From: Comamonadaceae bacterium
GTDB lineage: Bacteria; Pseudomonadota; Gammaproteobacteria; Burkholderiales; Burkholderiaceae_C
Direction of reading: 5' to 3'
Length of the DNA: 64,000 nt
Assembly: GCA_003599455.1 (NCBI GenBank)
Contig: QZKF01000012.1
Coordinates: 1 to 64,000, forward strand
Part shown: positions 15,710 to 26,308 of the stretch, piece by piece
How the letters are laid out: each line of letters opens with the position of its first letter
Position numbering within the stretch: the stretch's first letter is position 1
Notes under the pieces: model-generated
Seen by the model: the letters and a program-made list of their open reading frames with translations, nothing else
What the model was told of the DNA's origin: nothing
Databases searched by the model: none
Program-made: the position numbers and the translations under genes

Positions 15710-17638
15710 ATGAGCGACTCTTTTGAAGCCCGCGGCGATTTCTCGCCCGAAACCCTGTCTGTCGATACGGACGCAGACACCTCCACCCCCGTGACCGTCG
15801 AGCCCGTGGTGCCTGCCGGCCCCAACGGCTTCGAGCTGCTGGGCCTGGCGCCCGAGCTGGTGCAGGCCTGTGCCGACCTCGGCTACCTGCAGCCCACCGC
15901 CGTGCAGAACAACGTGATCCCCAAGGCCATGCTGGCCCAGGGCGAAGCGCGTTTTGCCGACCTGATGGTCTCCAGCCAGACCGGCAGCGGCAAGACCGCG
16001 GCCTTCCTGCTGCCCGTGCTGCACACCCTGCTGCAACAGCGCGCCGATGCCGAAGCCAGGGAGCGCGCCGAGCGCGAGCGCCTGACCGCCGACGCTCTGG
16101 CCCGTGGCGAAGCCCCGCCCAAGGCGCCCAAGCGCAAGGACCCGACCAGCTCGCGCAACTTCAAGGCCGCCACCCCCGGCGCCCTGATCCTGTGCCCCAC
16201 GCGCGAACTCGCGCAGCAGGTGGCCAACGACGCGATCGACCTGGTGCGCCATTGCCGCGGCCTGCGCATCGCCAACGTGGTGGGCGGCATGCCCTACCAG
16301 CTGCAGATCGCCCGGCTGCAGAACGCCGACCTCGTGGTCGCCACGCCCGGCCGCCTGCTCGACCTGCAGCGCTCGCAGCAGCTCAAGCTCGACCAGGTGC
16401 AGTTCCTCGTGGTCGACGAAGCCGACCGCATGCTCGACCTCGGCTTTGCCGACGACCTGGCCGAAGTCAATGCCCTGACCAGCCAGCGCCGCCAGACCAT
16501 GATGTTCAGCGCCACCTTCGCGCCGCGCATCCAGCAGCTCGCCATGCGCGTGATGCACGACAACGGCAAGCACGTGCAGAAGGTGCAGATCGATTCGCCG
16601 CAGGAACAACACGCCAACATCAAGCAGGTGCTGTTCTGGGCCGACCACGCCGACCACAAGCGCAAGCTGCTCGACCACTGGCTGCGCGACGCCAGCATCA
16701 ACCAGGCCATCGTGTTCGCCAGCACCCAGATCGAGTGCGACGGCCTCGCCAACGACCTGCAGCAAGAGGGCTTCTCGGCCGTCGCGCTGCACGGCGCGCT
16801 GAGCCAGGGCATCCGCAACCGCCGCCTGATGGCGCTGCGCGCCGGCCAGGTGCAGATCCTGGTGGCCACCGACGTCGCCGCGCGCGGCATCGACGTGCCC
16901 ACCATCACCCACGTCTTCAACTTCGGCCTGCCGATGAAGGCCGAGGACTACACGCACCGCATCGGCCGCACCGGCCGCGCCGGCCGCGACGGCTTGGCCG
17001 TCACGTTCGCCGAGTTCCGCGACCGCCGCAAGATCGGTGACATCGAGGCCTACACGCGCCAGCGCATCAACGTGGAAACCGTGCCCGGCATGGAGCCGCG
17101 TCAGCGCGCACCGCAGCCCGAGTTCGGTGGCCGTGGCCGCCCGGCCGGCCGTGGTGACCGCTTCGGCGGTGGTGGCGGCGGTGATCGCAACTACGCCGAC
17201 CGCAGCAACTTCAACGCCCGTGGCCCCGCACCGCGCGGCCCGCGTTTCGAAGGCCGCAGCGAGGCGCCCCGCGTCGACCACAGCCGCCCCGAAACGCGTT
17301 TCGACCCGCGCTTCGAAGGCCGTGCCGAGCCGCAACCGCGCGCCGAAAACCGCTTCGACAACAACCGCGGTGAAGGCCGTGGTGAAGGTGGCTACCGCAA
17401 CGACACGCGCCCCGCAGGCCGTTCGTTCGACCGCGCGCCGGCCCGCCCGGGCTTCGGTCCCAAGCCGGCCGGTGGTTTCTCCAGCTTCGGCCGCAGCGAC
17501 AAGCCCGCCGGTGGCGACCGCGGTGGTTTCAGCGACCGTGGCAACGCCGAGCGCGGCGCCATGCGCGGTGGCGAGTTCGCACCGCGCCGCACCGAAGGCG
17601 CACCGTCGCGCCCGGTGGCCCGCCGCAGCCCGCGTTAA
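15710..17638 (+). CDS. DEAD-box ATP-dependent RNA helicase, RhlE-like
   Basis: This 642-residue helicase would remodel RNA in ribosome assembly, mRNA decay or cold adaptation. Motifs appear in order: Q motif (FELLGLAPELV...QPTAVQ), I (SSQTGSGKTAAF near 86-97), Ia (PTRELAQQV), Ib (TPGRLLD), II (VVDEADRML), III (SATF), V (ATDVAARGID) and VI (HRIGRTGRAG). A charged insert of about 45 residues separates motifs I and Ia. From about residue 465 the tail is low-complexity, rich in Arg/Gly/Phe (RGG-like), likely for RNA binding. The ATG is preceded by the long leader and the gene ends at a strong terminator. Confidence 0.92.
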   Translation: MSDSFEARGDFSPETLSVDTDADTSTPVTVEPVVPAGPNGFELLGLAPELVQACADLGYLQPTAVQNNVIPKAMLAQGEARFADLMVSSQTGSGKTAAFLLPVLHTLLQQRADAEARERAERERLTADALARGEAPPKAPKRKDPTSSRNFKAATPGALILCPTRELAQQVANDAIDLVRHCRGLRIANVVGGMPYQLQIARLQNADLVVATPGRLLDLQRSQQLKLDQVQFLVVDEADRMLDLGFADDLAEVNALTSQRRQTMMFSATFAPRIQQLAMRVMHDNGKHVQKVQIDSPQEQHANIKQVLFWADHADHKRKLLDHWLRDASINQAIVFASTQIECDGLANDLQQEGFSAVALHGALSQGIRNRRLMALRAGQVQILVATDVAARGIDVPTITHVFNFGLPMKAEDYTHRIGRTGRAGRDGLAVTFAEFRDRRKIGDIEAYTRQRINVETVPGMEPRQRAPQPEFGGRGRPAGRGDRFGGGGGGDRNYADRSNFNARGPAPRGPRFEGRSEAPRVDHSRPETRFDPRFEGRAEPQPRAENRFDNNRGEGRGEGGYRNDTRPAGRSFDRAPARPGFGPKPAGGFSSFGRSDKPAGGDRGGFSDRGNAERGAMRGGEFAPRRTEGAPSRPVARRSPR

Positions 17639-17664
17639 ATCGCCTCGGCCTCACCGGCCCTGAA

Positions 17665-17698
17665 GAAAAAAACCAGACCTCGCGGTCTGGTTTTTTTT
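17665..17698 (+). terminator. Strong intrinsic terminator after the helicase gene
   Basis: An A run, then AACCAGACC, loop TCGC, GGTCTGGTT and a run of eight or more T. This is a textbook Rho-independent terminator 27 bases past the stop codon; the A run could make it work in both directions. Confidence 0.92.
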
Positions 17699-17769
17699 CG
17701 TCCGACGACGGCAATGGCCGCAATGCCCCCAAGCGCGCAGCGCACGGCAGCAGCGATCAGAATGCCGCG

Positions 17770-19299
17770 ATGACGTACCGGGTGGTCTGGTTCAAGCGCG
17801 ACCTGCGGGTGTGTGACCACGCGCCGCTGGCCGAGGCCGCCCGGCTCGGCCCGGTGCTGTGCCTGTACGTGCTCGAGCCCGCGCTGTGGCGCCAGCCCGA
17901 TGCCGCGCGGCAGCACCTCGGTTTCGTGCAGGAGAGCCTGAAGGACCTGCAGGCCGATCTCAAACGCCTCGGTGGCCGGCTGCAGCTGGCGGTGGGCGAC
18001 GCGGTGGCCGTGCTGGAACGCCTCCACCAGCAATCGCCTTTTCTGGAGCTGCTGTCACACGAAGAAACCGGCAACGCCGCCAGCTACGAGCGCGACCGCC
18101 GCGTGAAGCAATGGTGCGCTGATCGGGCCCTGCCGTGGCGCGAATACCGCCAGTTCGGTGTGGTGCGCGGCCTGCGCGAACGCCGGCACTGGGTGCGGCA
18201 GTGGGAGCAGCTCATGCACGCCGGGCAGGCGCCCCGGCCCGCGCTGCTGCAGGCCGCCGCGGTGGCGCGCTTCACCGACCCCTGGCCCGGTCACGATGCG
18301 CTCGGCCTGGGCGCGCACGACCCGCCCGAGCGCCAGCGCGGCGGGCGCGCGCAAGGCCTTGAGGTGTTGCAGGATTTCCTGAACGAGCGCAGCGCTGGCT
18401 ATCGCGGCGGCATCTCGTCACCGCTCTCGGCACCCAGCGCCTGCTCGCGCCTCTCGCCGTACCTCACCTGGGGTTGCCTGAGCTTGCGCGAAGTGGTGCA
18501 GGCCACGCGCGCTCGCCTGGACGACCCGGCACTGCCAGTGCGCCAGCGCCAGGGGCTCGACGGTTTCATGAGCCGGCTGCACTGGCATTGCCACTTCATC
18601 CAGAAGCTGGAGACCGAGCCCGCCATCGAACACCACAACATGCACCGCGGCTACGACGGTCTTCGCGAACGCGAGCACAACGAGGCGCATCTGCAGGCCC
18701 TCATGGCCGGCCGAACCGGCTGGCCGATGGTGGACGCCTGCGTGGCCATGCTGCGCGAGACCGGCTGGATCAACTTCCGCATGCGCGCGATGCTGGTCTC
18801 GGTGGCGGCCTACCCGCTGTGGCTGCACTGGCGCCCGGTGGGCGAGTGGCTGGCGCGCGAGTTCCTCGACTACGAACCCGGCATCCACTGGAGCCAGCTG
18901 CAGATGCAGTCGGGCACGACCGGCATCAACACCACGCGCGTCTACAACCCGGTGAAGCAGGCGCAGGACCACGACCCGCACGGCCACTTCGTGCGCCGCT
19001 GGCTGCCCGCCATGCGGCGCGTGCCCGATGCGTGGCTGTTCCAGCCCTGGCTCATGCCGCCCGAGGTGCAGGCGCGCTGCGGTGTGGTGGTGGGTCTGGA
19101 CATCGCCGTGCCGCTGGTGGATCTGGAGCAGACCACGCGCGCGGCCAGGCAGCGTGTGCACGCCCTGCGCAACGACCCCGCAGTGGCGGCGGTGCAGGAC
19201 AGCATCGTCAAGCGCCACGGCTCGCGCCACCGCAGTGCGGAAAACCTGACGAAGCCGCGCCCGCGGGAAACGCCCGCACAGACCCGCCTCGATTTCTGA
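17770..19299 (+). CDS. Cryptochrome/photolyase-family FAD protein
   Basis: This 509-residue protein has an N-terminal photolyase alpha/beta domain (MTYRVVWFKRDLRVCDHAPL) and a C-terminal FAD-binding helical domain with RLSPYLTWGCLSLREV, TGWPMVDACVAMLRETGW and GTTGINTTRVYNPVKQ. Classical photolyases have HNR after the GW of the FAD loop; here the sequence is GWINFRMR, seen in a separate bacterial subgroup. It could repair pyrimidine dimers using blue light or be a photoreceptor. The last 40 residues are basic and probably disordered. Confidence 0.85.
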   Translation: MTYRVVWFKRDLRVCDHAPLAEAARLGPVLCLYVLEPALWRQPDAARQHLGFVQESLKDLQADLKRLGGRLQLAVGDAVAVLERLHQQSPFLELLSHEETGNAASYERDRRVKQWCADRALPWREYRQFGVVRGLRERRHWVRQWEQLMHAGQAPRPALLQAAAVARFTDPWPGHDALGLGAHDPPERQRGGRAQGLEVLQDFLNERSAGYRGGISSPLSAPSACSRLSPYLTWGCLSLREVVQATRARLDDPALPVRQRQGLDGFMSRLHWHCHFIQKLETEPAIEHHNMHRGYDGLREREHNEAHLQALMAGRTGWPMVDACVAMLRETGWINFRMRAMLVSVAAYPLWLHWRPVGEWLAREFLDYEPGIHWSQLQMQSGTTGINTTRVYNPVKQAQDHDPHGHFVRRWLPAMRRVPDAWLFQPWLMPPEVQARCGVVVGLDIAVPLVDLEQTTRAARQRVHALRNDPAVAAVQDSIVKRHGSRHRSAENLTKPRPRETPAQTRLDF

Positions 19300-19308
19300 C
19301 CGCGCGCC

Positions 19309-21147
19309 TCAGCGCGGCGCGCCCGCCGCGAGCCAGGCGCGCCAGCCGCCGAAGTGCGTGATGTCGGTGGCGCCGGTGATGCCGATGCCCTCGCAGATGA
19401 AGCCCGGCACCTCGCTGCCGTCGGCCAGCTTGACCTTGCCGATGCCCAGCGGCGCGGGAATGCCGGCCACGAAACTGCCGAACAGCGCGGCCGGCACTTC
19501 CCACACCTCCATCGCGATCGCGGTGCCGCCCTCGGCCACGCGCACCATGCCCGGCCGTTGCACCGGGCCGCCGGCCAGCGCGTACAGCTTGTACTCGGGC
19601 GCCGAGTGCGGGCTGCCGAGCAGGCGCGCGCCGCGCGAAGTGAGCTGCGGGTTCAGCGGCAAGCCCGAGAGGTGGGCACCGCACACCGCCACGCGCACCG
19701 TGCCCGTGCCGGCCGTGCCCAGCTCGCCGGCCGGCAAGCCGCCGCACGCGGGCGTGGACGCGAGTGCGGTCGTGGTCGCGCCCAGGGCGCCGCCAAGCGC
19801 GCGGTGGAAGCGGTCGGCCAGGCGCAGCAGCGCGATGTCCTTGTGCGCGGGCGCGCCCAGCGTCACGCCCCAGGGCAGGCCCTGGGCGTCGCCACTGGCC
19901 AGCACGCCGGCCGGCACGGCCACCGCGCTGTGGTCGAGCAGGTTCACGAAGTTGGTGTAGCGGCCCAGGTTCGAATTCAGGCGGATCGGGTCGGCCTGCA
20001 TCTGGGCGATGCGGTAGATGGTGCCGGCGGTCGGCGTGAGTATGCAGTCCACGGCGTTCCACACGCGGTCGCACACGCGGCGCAGCGCCTTGAGCTGGTA
20101 GGCCGCGGCAAAGGCCTCGGCCGCGGTCTTGCCGCGCCCGCCTTCGATGATGCTGCGCACCGGCGGGAACACGGCCTCGGGCTGCGTGTCGATGAAACCC
20201 TGGATGGCGACATAACGCTCGGCCACCCACGGGCCTTCGTAGAGCAGCTTCGCGGCCTCGAGGAAGGGCGTGAGGTCGATCTCCACCGCCGTGCCGCCGA
20301 GCGAGGCCAGCCGCTTCACGGCCTCGGCGAACAGCACAGCGGCCGCGTCGTTGCCGAAGAACTCCAGGTCCTGCGCGCGCGGCACGCCGAAGCGGAACGG
20401 GCCGGCGGAAAAGTCCACGCCCAGCGGCTGCGCCGCGCGGCTGTAGGCATCGGCCTCGTCGAACGCCGCTGCCGCGCCCAGCACCGCCTGCGCGTCGCCC
20501 GCCGTGAGCGCCAGGATGGACGGCGTTTCCACCGAGCGGCAGGCCGGCAGCACGCCCGAGCCCGAGAGCAGGCCCAGCGTGGGCTTGAGGCCCACGAGGT
20601 TGTTGAATGACGCCGGCACGCGGCCCGAGCCCGCGGTGTCGGTGCCGAGCGCGAAGCTCACATAGCCCTTGGCCACGGCCACGCCCGAGCCCGAACTGGA
20701 GCCACCCGAGACGAACGCCGGGTTGTGCGCGTTCTGGCACGCGCCATACGGCGAGCGCGTGCCGTTCAGGCCGGTGGCGAACTGGTCCAGGTTGGTCTTG
20801 CCCACCGGCACCGCGCCGGCCGCGAGCAGCTGGCGCACGAGGAAGGCGCTCTCGTCCGGCGTGAACGCGAACTCGGGGCAGGCGGCGGTGGTCGGGATGC
20901 CGGCGAGGTCGATGTTGTCCTTGATCGCGAAGGGCACGCCGTACAGCGGCAGGCTGGCCGGGTCCACGCCGTCCAGGCGCGCGATGTAGGGCTCGATCTC
21001 GGCATCGCTGAGCACATGGATGAACGCATGGTGCGTGTCGGCGCGGCTGCGGCGCAAGGCTTCGGCGATCACCTCGCGCACGCTGGTGCCGCTGCGGTAG
21101 GCGGACTGCAAGCTGGCGAGATCGAAGGACAGATGGCTCAGGGACAT
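19309..21147 (-). CDS. atzF: Allophanate hydrolase
   Basis: This 612-residue enzyme hydrolyses allophanate to two CO2 and two NH3, the last step of guanidine/urea/biuret breakdown. The amidase domain (1 to about 450) carries the Ser-cisSer-Lys triad: Lys in FAIKDNIDLAG (near 75), then GGSSSGSGVAVAKG and GTDTAGSGRVPA (near 150-182). The C-terminal domain (about 470-612, VAVCGAHLSGLPLNPQL onward) matches the AtzF/urea amidolyase accessory domain. It lies 31 bases after the carboxylase gene, last in the guanidine-riboswitch operon, and converges with the photolyase gene nine bases away. Confidence 0.95.
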   Translation of the reverse strand: MSLSHLSFDLASLQSAYRSGTSVREVIAEALRRSRADTHHAFIHVLSDAEIEPYIARLDGVDPASLPLYGVPFAIKDNIDLAGIPTTAACPEFAFTPDESAFLVRQLLAAGAVPVGKTNLDQFATGLNGTRSPYGACQNAHNPAFVSGGSSSGSGVAVAKGYVSFALGTDTAGSGRVPASFNNLVGLKPTLGLLSGSGVLPACRSVETPSILALTAGDAQAVLGAAAAFDEADAYSRAAQPLGVDFSAGPFRFGVPRAQDLEFFGNDAAAVLFAEAVKRLASLGGTAVEIDLTPFLEAAKLLYEGPWVAERYVAIQGFIDTQPEAVFPPVRSIIEGGRGKTAAEAFAAAYQLKALRRVCDRVWNAVDCILTPTAGTIYRIAQMQADPIRLNSNLGRYTNFVNLLDHSAVAVPAGVLASGDAQGLPWGVTLGAPAHKDIALLRLADRFHRALGGALGATTTALASTPACGGLPAGELGTAGTGTVRVAVCGAHLSGLPLNPQLTSRGARLLGSPHSAPEYKLYALAGGPVQRPGMVRVAEGGTAIAMEVWEVPAALFGSFVAGIPAPLGIGKVKLADGSEVPGFICEGIGITGATDITHFGGWRAWLAAGAPR

Positions 21148-21178
21148 GACGGAAAACTCCTTGGTTTTTTTGAGTGGG

Positions 21179-24100
21179 TCAGACGGTTTCGTCGATCAGC
21201 ACCAGCACGTTCTGCCCCGCAGACACGGCGCCGCCTTGCGTGCACATCAGGCTGTGCACGGTGGCGTTGGCGGGCGCGAGCAGGTTGAACTCCATCTTCA
21301 TGGACTCGATCACCAGCAGCACGTCGCCGGCCTGCACCTGCTGGCCCACGCTCACGGCCACCTTCCACACGTTGCCCGGCACGCTGGTGGCCAGCGCGCG
21401 GCCGCCCTCGGGCAGGTCGATCTCGGCCTCCACGCCAGCGGCCGACACGTCCGCCTCGCTCGCGTAGTCGGCCTGGCCGGCCGCGGCCCAGCGCTCGCGT
21501 TCGGCCTCGAACGCGGCCTGCTGCGTCGCCTTGAAATCCGCAATGCTGGCGTCGTTCTCAGCGAGGAAACGCCGGTAGTCCTTCAGGCTGAACGTGCCTT
21601 CCTCCATGCGCAGCGCATGGCCGCCGTGCGGGAAGCGCGCGCGGATGTCCTTCAGCTCGGCTTCGCTCACCGCCTCGAAGCGGATCTGGTCGAAGAAGCG
21701 CAGCAGCCAGGGTTGCTCGAACGGCGTGCCCGGCGTGCCGTGGCGCCAGCGGTTCCACATCTGCAGCGTGCGGCCGACGAACTGGTAGCCGCCCGGGCCT
21801 TCCATGCCGTAGACGCAGAGGTAGGCGCCGCCAATGCCCACGGCGTTTTCCGGCGTCCAGGTGCGCGCCGGGTTGTACTTGGTGGTCACCAGGCGGTGGC
21901 GCGGGTCCAGCGGCGTGGCCACCGGCGCGCCCAGGTACACGTCGCCCAGGCCCAGCACCAGGTAGCGCGCGTCGAACACGATGTTGAACACGTCCTCGAT
22001 CGAGTCCAGCCCGTTGATGCGGCGGATGAACTCGATGTTGCTCGGGCACCAGGGCGCGTCGGGCCGCACCGACTGCATGTATTTCTCGATCGCCAGTTTC
22101 GTCTGCGGGTCGTCCCACGAGAGCGGCAGCACCACGGTGCGCGAGGGCACCACCATCTCGTCCACCGGCGGCAGCGCGTCGTCCACCGCGCTCACGGTGC
22201 GCAGCAGCTCGTCGCGCGGCAGCAGGGCAGGGTCGAAGTGCACCTGCAGCGAACGGATGCCGGGGGTGAGGTCGATCACGCCCTTCAACTGCCTTGCCTT
22301 CAGGCCGTGCAGCAGGGCCTGCACGCGCATGCGCAGCTCCAGGTCGAGCGTGAGCGGACCGAACTCGATCAGCACGTAACGGTCGCCCGCCTGGCGCACC
22401 ACGCGGCGCGGGCGCTCGCCCTCGGCGGCGCGGTCGTCGAGGATGGGCGAGGCCTGCTCGCCGTTCACGCGGTGAAAGCGCACCGTGTCGCCGGGCCGCA
22501 GCTGGCCCAGCTTCCACAGCTCGTCGTGCAGCACCACGGCCGGGCAGACGAAGCCGCCCAGGCTGGGGCCGTCGGGGCCCAGGATCACCGGCATGTCGCC
22601 GGTGAAGTCGATCGCGCCGATGGCGTAGGCGTTGTCGTGGATGTTGGACGGGTGCAGGCCGGCCTCGCCGCCGTCGCTGCGCGCCCACTGCGGCTTGGGG
22701 CCGATCAGGCGCACGCCGGTGCGGCTGCTGTTGTGGTGGATCTTCCAGTCGGTGCCGAAGAACATGGTGATGTCGTCGGGCGTGAAGAAATCGGGCGCGC
22801 CGTGCGGGCCGTACAGCACGTTGATGTCCCAGTGGTTGCCGTACCCGGGCACCACCACCTCGCCGCTGCTGGACTGCGTGGCCGCGTCCGCGAGGTGCAG
22901 CACATCGTCGGTGCGCAAGTGCCGCCCCGCGTGCCCGCCGAACTGGCCCAGCGTGAAGGTGCTGCGGCTGCCCAGGTAGAGCGGCACGTCGAGCCCGCCG
23001 GCCACGGCCAGCGCCAGCCGCACACCGGTGTCGCAGCGGCCCACGGCCAGCGTGGCGCCGGCCGGCACGGTGAGGGCCTGCCACATGGGCACCGGTTGGC
23101 CGTTCAGCGTCAGCTTCGCGGGTGCGCCCGTCACGGCCACCACCGCGTCGGTGTTGAAGCGCAGCGTGGGCCCGGCCAGCGTGATCTCCAGCGCGGCCGC
23201 GTCGGCGGCGTTGCCCACCAGCGCGTTGGCCGCGCGGTGCGCGTGCGCGTCCATCGGGCCACTCGGTGGCACGCCCACGTCCCAGTAGCCCTGCCGGCCC
23301 GGCCAGTCCTGCACCGAGGTCTGCACACCGGGCTCGATCACGTCGATCGTGCGCGGCCTGAATTCAAACGTGGAGAGGAAACGCGTGACCTGCCGGCCCT
23401 CGCGGAACACCGGTGCGCGCACCACCTGGCGCAGGTAGCCCAGGTTGGTTTCGATGCCGGCCAGGCGCGTCGCGTCCAGCGCGTCTTCCATCTTCTTCAA
23501 GGCCTCGTCGCGCGTGTCGGCGGTCACGATCAGCTTGGCCAGCATGGGGTCGTACCAGGCGGGCACCTCGGTGCCGCGCTCCACCCAGCTGTCCACGCGC
23601 GCATCGGCGGGGAAAACCACCTCGGTCAGCAAGCCCGCGCTGGGCTGGAAGTTTTTCGCCGGGTCCTCGGCGTACAGCCGCACCTGGATGGAGGCGCCGC
23701 GCGGCACCGGCTGCAGCGTTTGCAAAGGCGGCAGGTCGCCAGCCGCGAGCTGCAGCATCCAGGCCACCAGGTCCACGCCGCACACCTGCTCGGTCACGCC
23801 GTGTTCCACCTGCAGGCGCGTGTTCACCTCCAGGAAATAGAACTCGCCAGTGGATGCGTCGTACACAAACTCCACCGTGCCGGCGGAGCGGTAGTTCACC
23901 GCCTGCGCCAGCCGCACGGCGGTGGCGTGCAGCGCGTCGCGCTGCGCATCGCTCAGGCCCGGCGCGGGCGTTTCTTCAATCACCTTCTGGTTGCGCCGCT
24001 GCACCGAGCAGTCGCGCTCGCCGAGCGCGATCACGCCGCCCGCGCCGTCGCCGAACACCTGCACCTCGATGTGCCGCGCCTGCTCCACGAATTTCTCGAT

Positions 24101-24691
24101 GAACAAGCCCGCGTCCTTGAAGTTGGCCTGTGCCAGCCGCCCCACCGATTCAAACGCGTCGCGCAGCTCGGCGTCGTTGGCCACCAGCCGCATGCCGATG
24201 CCGCCGCCGCCCGCCGTGCTCTTGAGCATCACCGGGTAGCCGATGAGCTTGGCCTCGTCCAGCGCCACCTCCACGCAGCTCAGCAGGCCCGAGCCCGGCA
24301 GCAGCGGCACGCCGCTCACCTCGGCGAGGTCGCGCGCGCGGTGCTTCAGGCCGAAGGCGCGCATCTGGTCCGGCGCAGGGCCGATGAAGGCGATGCCCGC
24401 CGCTTCGCAGGCCTCGGCAAACGCCGGGTTCTCCGAGAGGAAGCCGTAGCCGGGGTGGATGGCCTGCGCACCGCAGTCTTTCGCGATCTGCAGGATGCGG
24501 TCACCGCGCAGATAACTCTCGGCCGCCGGCGCGGGGCCGAGCAGGTGCGCTTCGTCGGCCTCGCGCACGTGGCGGGCCTGCGCGTCGGCTTCGGAATACA
24601 CGGCCACGCTGCGCACACCCAGCGTTTTCAGGGTGCGGATGATGCGGCAGGCGATGGCGCCGCGGTTGGCAATCAGGACCTTGCTGAACAT
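21179..24691 (-). CDS. uca: Biotin-dependent guanidine/urea carboxylase
   Basis: This 1170-residue multidomain enzyme carboxylates guanidine (or urea) using ATP and bicarbonate. Domains in order are biotin carboxylase (1 to about 450; [43 protein letters not shown]), the KipA- and KipI-like carboxytransferase halves (about 480-1050), and a biotinyl domain at the C terminus with the biotin lysine in VIESMKMEF. The ATG at 24691 is the natural start; the open frame upstream is non-coding. Because it sits with carboxyguanidine deiminase genes under a guanidine riboswitch, guanidine is the likelier physiological substrate. Annotation pipelines normally call it urea carboxylase. Confidence 0.93.
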   Translation of the reverse strand: MFSKVLIANRGAIACRIIRTLKTLGVRSVAVYSEADAQARHVREADEAHLLGPAPAAESYLRGDRILQIAKDCGAQAIHPGYGFLSENPAFAEACEAAGIAFIGPAPDQMRAFGLKHRARDLAEVSGVPLLPGSGLLSCVEVALDEAKLIGYPVMLKSTAGGGGIGMRLVANDAELRDAFESVGRLAQANFKDAGLFIEKFVEQARHIEVQVFGDGAGGVIALGERDCSVQRRNQKVIEETPAPGLSDAQRDALHATAVRLAQAVNYRSAGTVEFVYDASTGEFYFLEVNTRLQVEHGVTEQVCGVDLVAWMLQLAAGDLPPLQTLQPVPRGASIQVRLYAEDPAKNFQPSAGLLTEVVFPADARVDSWVERGTEVPAWYDPMLAKLIVTADTRDEALKKMEDALDATRLAGIETNLGYLRQVVRAPVFREGRQVTRFLSTFEFRPRTIDVIEPGVQTSVQDWPGRQGYWDVGVPPSGPMDAHAHRAANALVGNAADAAALEITLAGPTLRFNTDAVVAVTGAPAKLTLNGQPVPMWQALTVPAGATLAVGRCDTGVRLALAVAGGLDVPLYLGSRSTFTLGQFGGHAGRHLRTDDVLHLADAATQSSSGEVVVPGYGNHWDINVLYGPHGAPDFFTPDDITMFFGTDWKIHHNSSRTGVRLIGPKPQWARSDGGEAGLHPSNIHDNAYAIGAIDFTGDMPVILGPDGPSLGGFVCPAVVLHDELWKLGQLRPGDTVRFHRVNGEQASPILDDRAAEGERPRRVVRQAGDRYVLIEFGPLTLDLELRMRVQALLHGLKARQLKGVIDLTPGIRSLQVHFDPALLPRDELLRTVSAVDDALPPVDEMVVPSRTVVLPLSWDDPQTKLAIEKYMQSVRPDAPWCPSNIEFIRRINGLDSIEDVFNIVFDARYLVLGLGDVYLGAPVATPLDPRHRLVTTKYNPARTWTPENAVGIGGAYLCVYGMEGPGGYQFVGRTLQMWNRWRHGTPGTPFEQPWLLRFFDQIRFEAVSEAELKDIRARFPHGGHALRMEEGTFSLKDYRRFLAENDASIADFKATQQAAFEAERERWAAAGQADYASEADVSAAGVEAEIDLPEGGRALATSVPGNVWKVAVSVGQQVQAGDVLLVIESMKMEFNLLAPANATVHSLMCTQGGAVSAGQNVLVLIDETV

Positions 24692-24779
24692 GGAATGAAC
24701 CTTGGATCGAAGGGTGCAGGCCGTCCTGCGAAGGGGTGTCGCGGCCAGGGGTCGTCCCGCTGCGCGAATGGAGTCAGGT

Positions 24780-25451
24780 TCAGACCGGGTCCCACACCAG
24801 CAGCTGGATCGGCGTGGGGTTGTAGGCGTTGCAGGGGTTGTTGAGCTGCGGGCAGTTGCTGATGAGCACCCACAGGTCCATCTCGGCGTGCATCTCCACG
24901 TACTTGCCCGGGCCCGACACACCGTCCTCGAAGCTCAGCGCGCCCTCGGCCGTCACCGGCACGTTCATGAAGAAGTTGATGTTGGGCACCAGGTCGCGCT
25001 TGCCCAGGCCCACGTCCGCGTGCTGCAGGGCAATGAGGTAGTTGTCGCGGCAGCTGTGCATGTACTTCTTCTGCAGCGCGTAGCGCACGGTGTTGCTCTC
25101 GGCCGCGCAGGCGCCGCCCAGCGTGTCGTGCCGGCCGCAGGTGTCGGCCACGATGGTGAGCATGGGCTTGCCGTCGTTGCTGCGGATCACCGAACCCGTG
25201 GTGAGGTAGATGCCGCCCTGGCGCTGCATGGTGTCGGTGGCGCTGTAGTGCTCGGCCGGGTCGTGGCGGTTGTAGAACAGCACATCGGCGGCCTGGTTGC
25301 CTTCCAGGTCCACGATGCGCAGCGTCTGACCCTGCTTCACCTCGAACAATATGGGCTCGCCGGCGGGGTGGCGCTGGTTCATCACGGCCTGCGCGGGGTC
25401 GAGCGCGCTTTCCTGGATGCGGATGTCGGTGGCTTCTGCAATCGTGCTCAT
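24780..25451 (-). CDS. Carboxyguanidine deiminase subunit (urea carboxylase-associated protein 2)
   Basis: This 223-residue DUF1989-type protein has sequence features of urea amidolyase-associated protein 2: [24 protein letters not shown]-like Asp/Cys stretch [20 protein letters not shown], and NFFMNVPV. With its paralogue upstream it forms the heteromeric enzyme (CgdAB) now known to deiminate carboxyguanidine to allophanate, between the carboxylase and AtzF. His/Cys residues in TCGRHD probably bind the catalytic metal. It is 13 bases from its partner gene; 88 bases separate it from the carboxylase gene. Confidence 0.88.
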   Translation of the reverse strand: MSTIAEATDIRIQESALDPAQAVMNQRHPAGEPILFEVKQGQTLRIVDLEGNQAADVLFYNRHDPAEHYSATDTMQRQGGIYLTTGSVIRSNDGKPMLTIVADTCGRHDTLGGACAAESNTVRYALQKKYMHSCRDNYLIALQHADVGLGKRDLVPNINFFMNVPVTAEGALSFEDGVSGPGKYVEMHAEMDLWVLISNCPQLNNPCNAYNPTPIQLLVWDPV

Positions 25452-25464
25452 GGTGTGGGTCTCC

Positions 25465-26289
25465 TCACAGGTACAGCATGTCGGTGTTGTGCAGGGCGCG
25501 CGCGTTTTCCGGGCGGAAGGCGCGGCACACGTCGTTGGCCGGCGCGGCGCCGCAGCGCCAGGCCAGCAGGCCCACCTTCTTCGGGCTGTAGGTGGGCGCG
25601 GTGTCCAGCCCGTGCGGCGCGGTGCTGATGGCCACGATCACGTCCATGTCGAAACGCAGCTCGACGAAATCACCCGCCTTGGCGTGGTCCGGTACGAAGG
25701 CGAAGCGGCCCTGCGCGTCCACGCCCACCTTGCTGAACAGGTTCACCGGCGCGATCAGGTCGCGCTTGCCCAGGCCGTACTTGCCGATCTCGATCAGCAG
25801 GCCGTCCTTGCCGGAGCGGTGCATGGCGTTGCGGTTGGCCTCGTAGCGCTTGTCGCCGTACTTCTGCTGCATCAGCTCGTTGTCGAGCAGGGCGCCCAGC
25901 GGGTCGTGCCAGCCCAGGCTGTCGGCCGTGAAGCTGGCCATGCTGCGGCCCATGTCGCTCATGAGCACGTGGCCGCGCGTGTAGTGCGCCGTGTGCTGCG
26001 CCTTGAGCGAGTCGGGCATGTTGTAGCGCTCCAGCTTTTCCAGCGCGGAATACAGCACCAGGCTCACGTTGGCGCCCGCTTCCAGCGCCACGAAGCGCAT
26101 GGCGCTGCCGCGCGGCATGCGCCAGCCCCAGTGGCTGCCGCCGGGCACGACTTCGCTCCACATCGCGCGGGCGGTGTCCACGCCGTCCAGCGAGGCGGCG
26201 GGGAATCGCTGCCAGAAGGCGGGCGCGTCCACCGGCGCGGCCAGCGGCGGGTTGGGGGGAATCACGGTCAGGGGGTCGTCGATGTTCAT
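25465..26289 (-). CDS. Carboxyguanidine deiminase subunit (urea carboxylase-associated protein 1)
   Basis: This 274-residue DUF1989-type protein is the larger partner (urea amidolyase-associated protein 1). Typical stretches are [21 protein letters not shown] near 46-66, [15 protein letters not shown], and GQARKDL-like [19 protein letters not shown]. Together with the next gene it would convert carboxyguanidine to allophanate and ammonia in the cytosol. Both subunits share the LGKRDL element, showing they are paralogues. The gene starts 19 bases after the ATPase gene. Confidence 0.88.
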   Translation of the reverse strand: MNIDDPLTVIPPNPPLAAPVDAPAFWQRFPAASLDGVDTARAMWSEVVPGGSHWGWRMPRGSAMRFVALEAGANVSLVLYSALEKLERYNMPDSLKAQHTAHYTRGHVLMSDMGRSMASFTADSLGWHDPLGALLDNELMQQKYGDKRYEANRNAMHRSGKDGLLIEIGKYGLGKRDLIAPVNLFSKVGVDAQGRFAFVPDHAKAGDFVELRFDMDVIVAISTAPHGLDTAPTYSPKKVGLLAWRCGAAPANDVCRAFRPENARALHNTDMLYL

Positions 26290-26308
26290 GTTCGTGTCTC
26301 CTTCAAAT

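Noticed and set aside
21146..24844. 1232-codon open frame on the plus strand opposite the guanidine/urea carboxylase gene
   Set aside because: Its protein is dominated by His, Arg, Gln, Gly and Val runs with no domain, the usual shadow of a high-GC gene. The minus-strand frame has clear carboxylase motifs.
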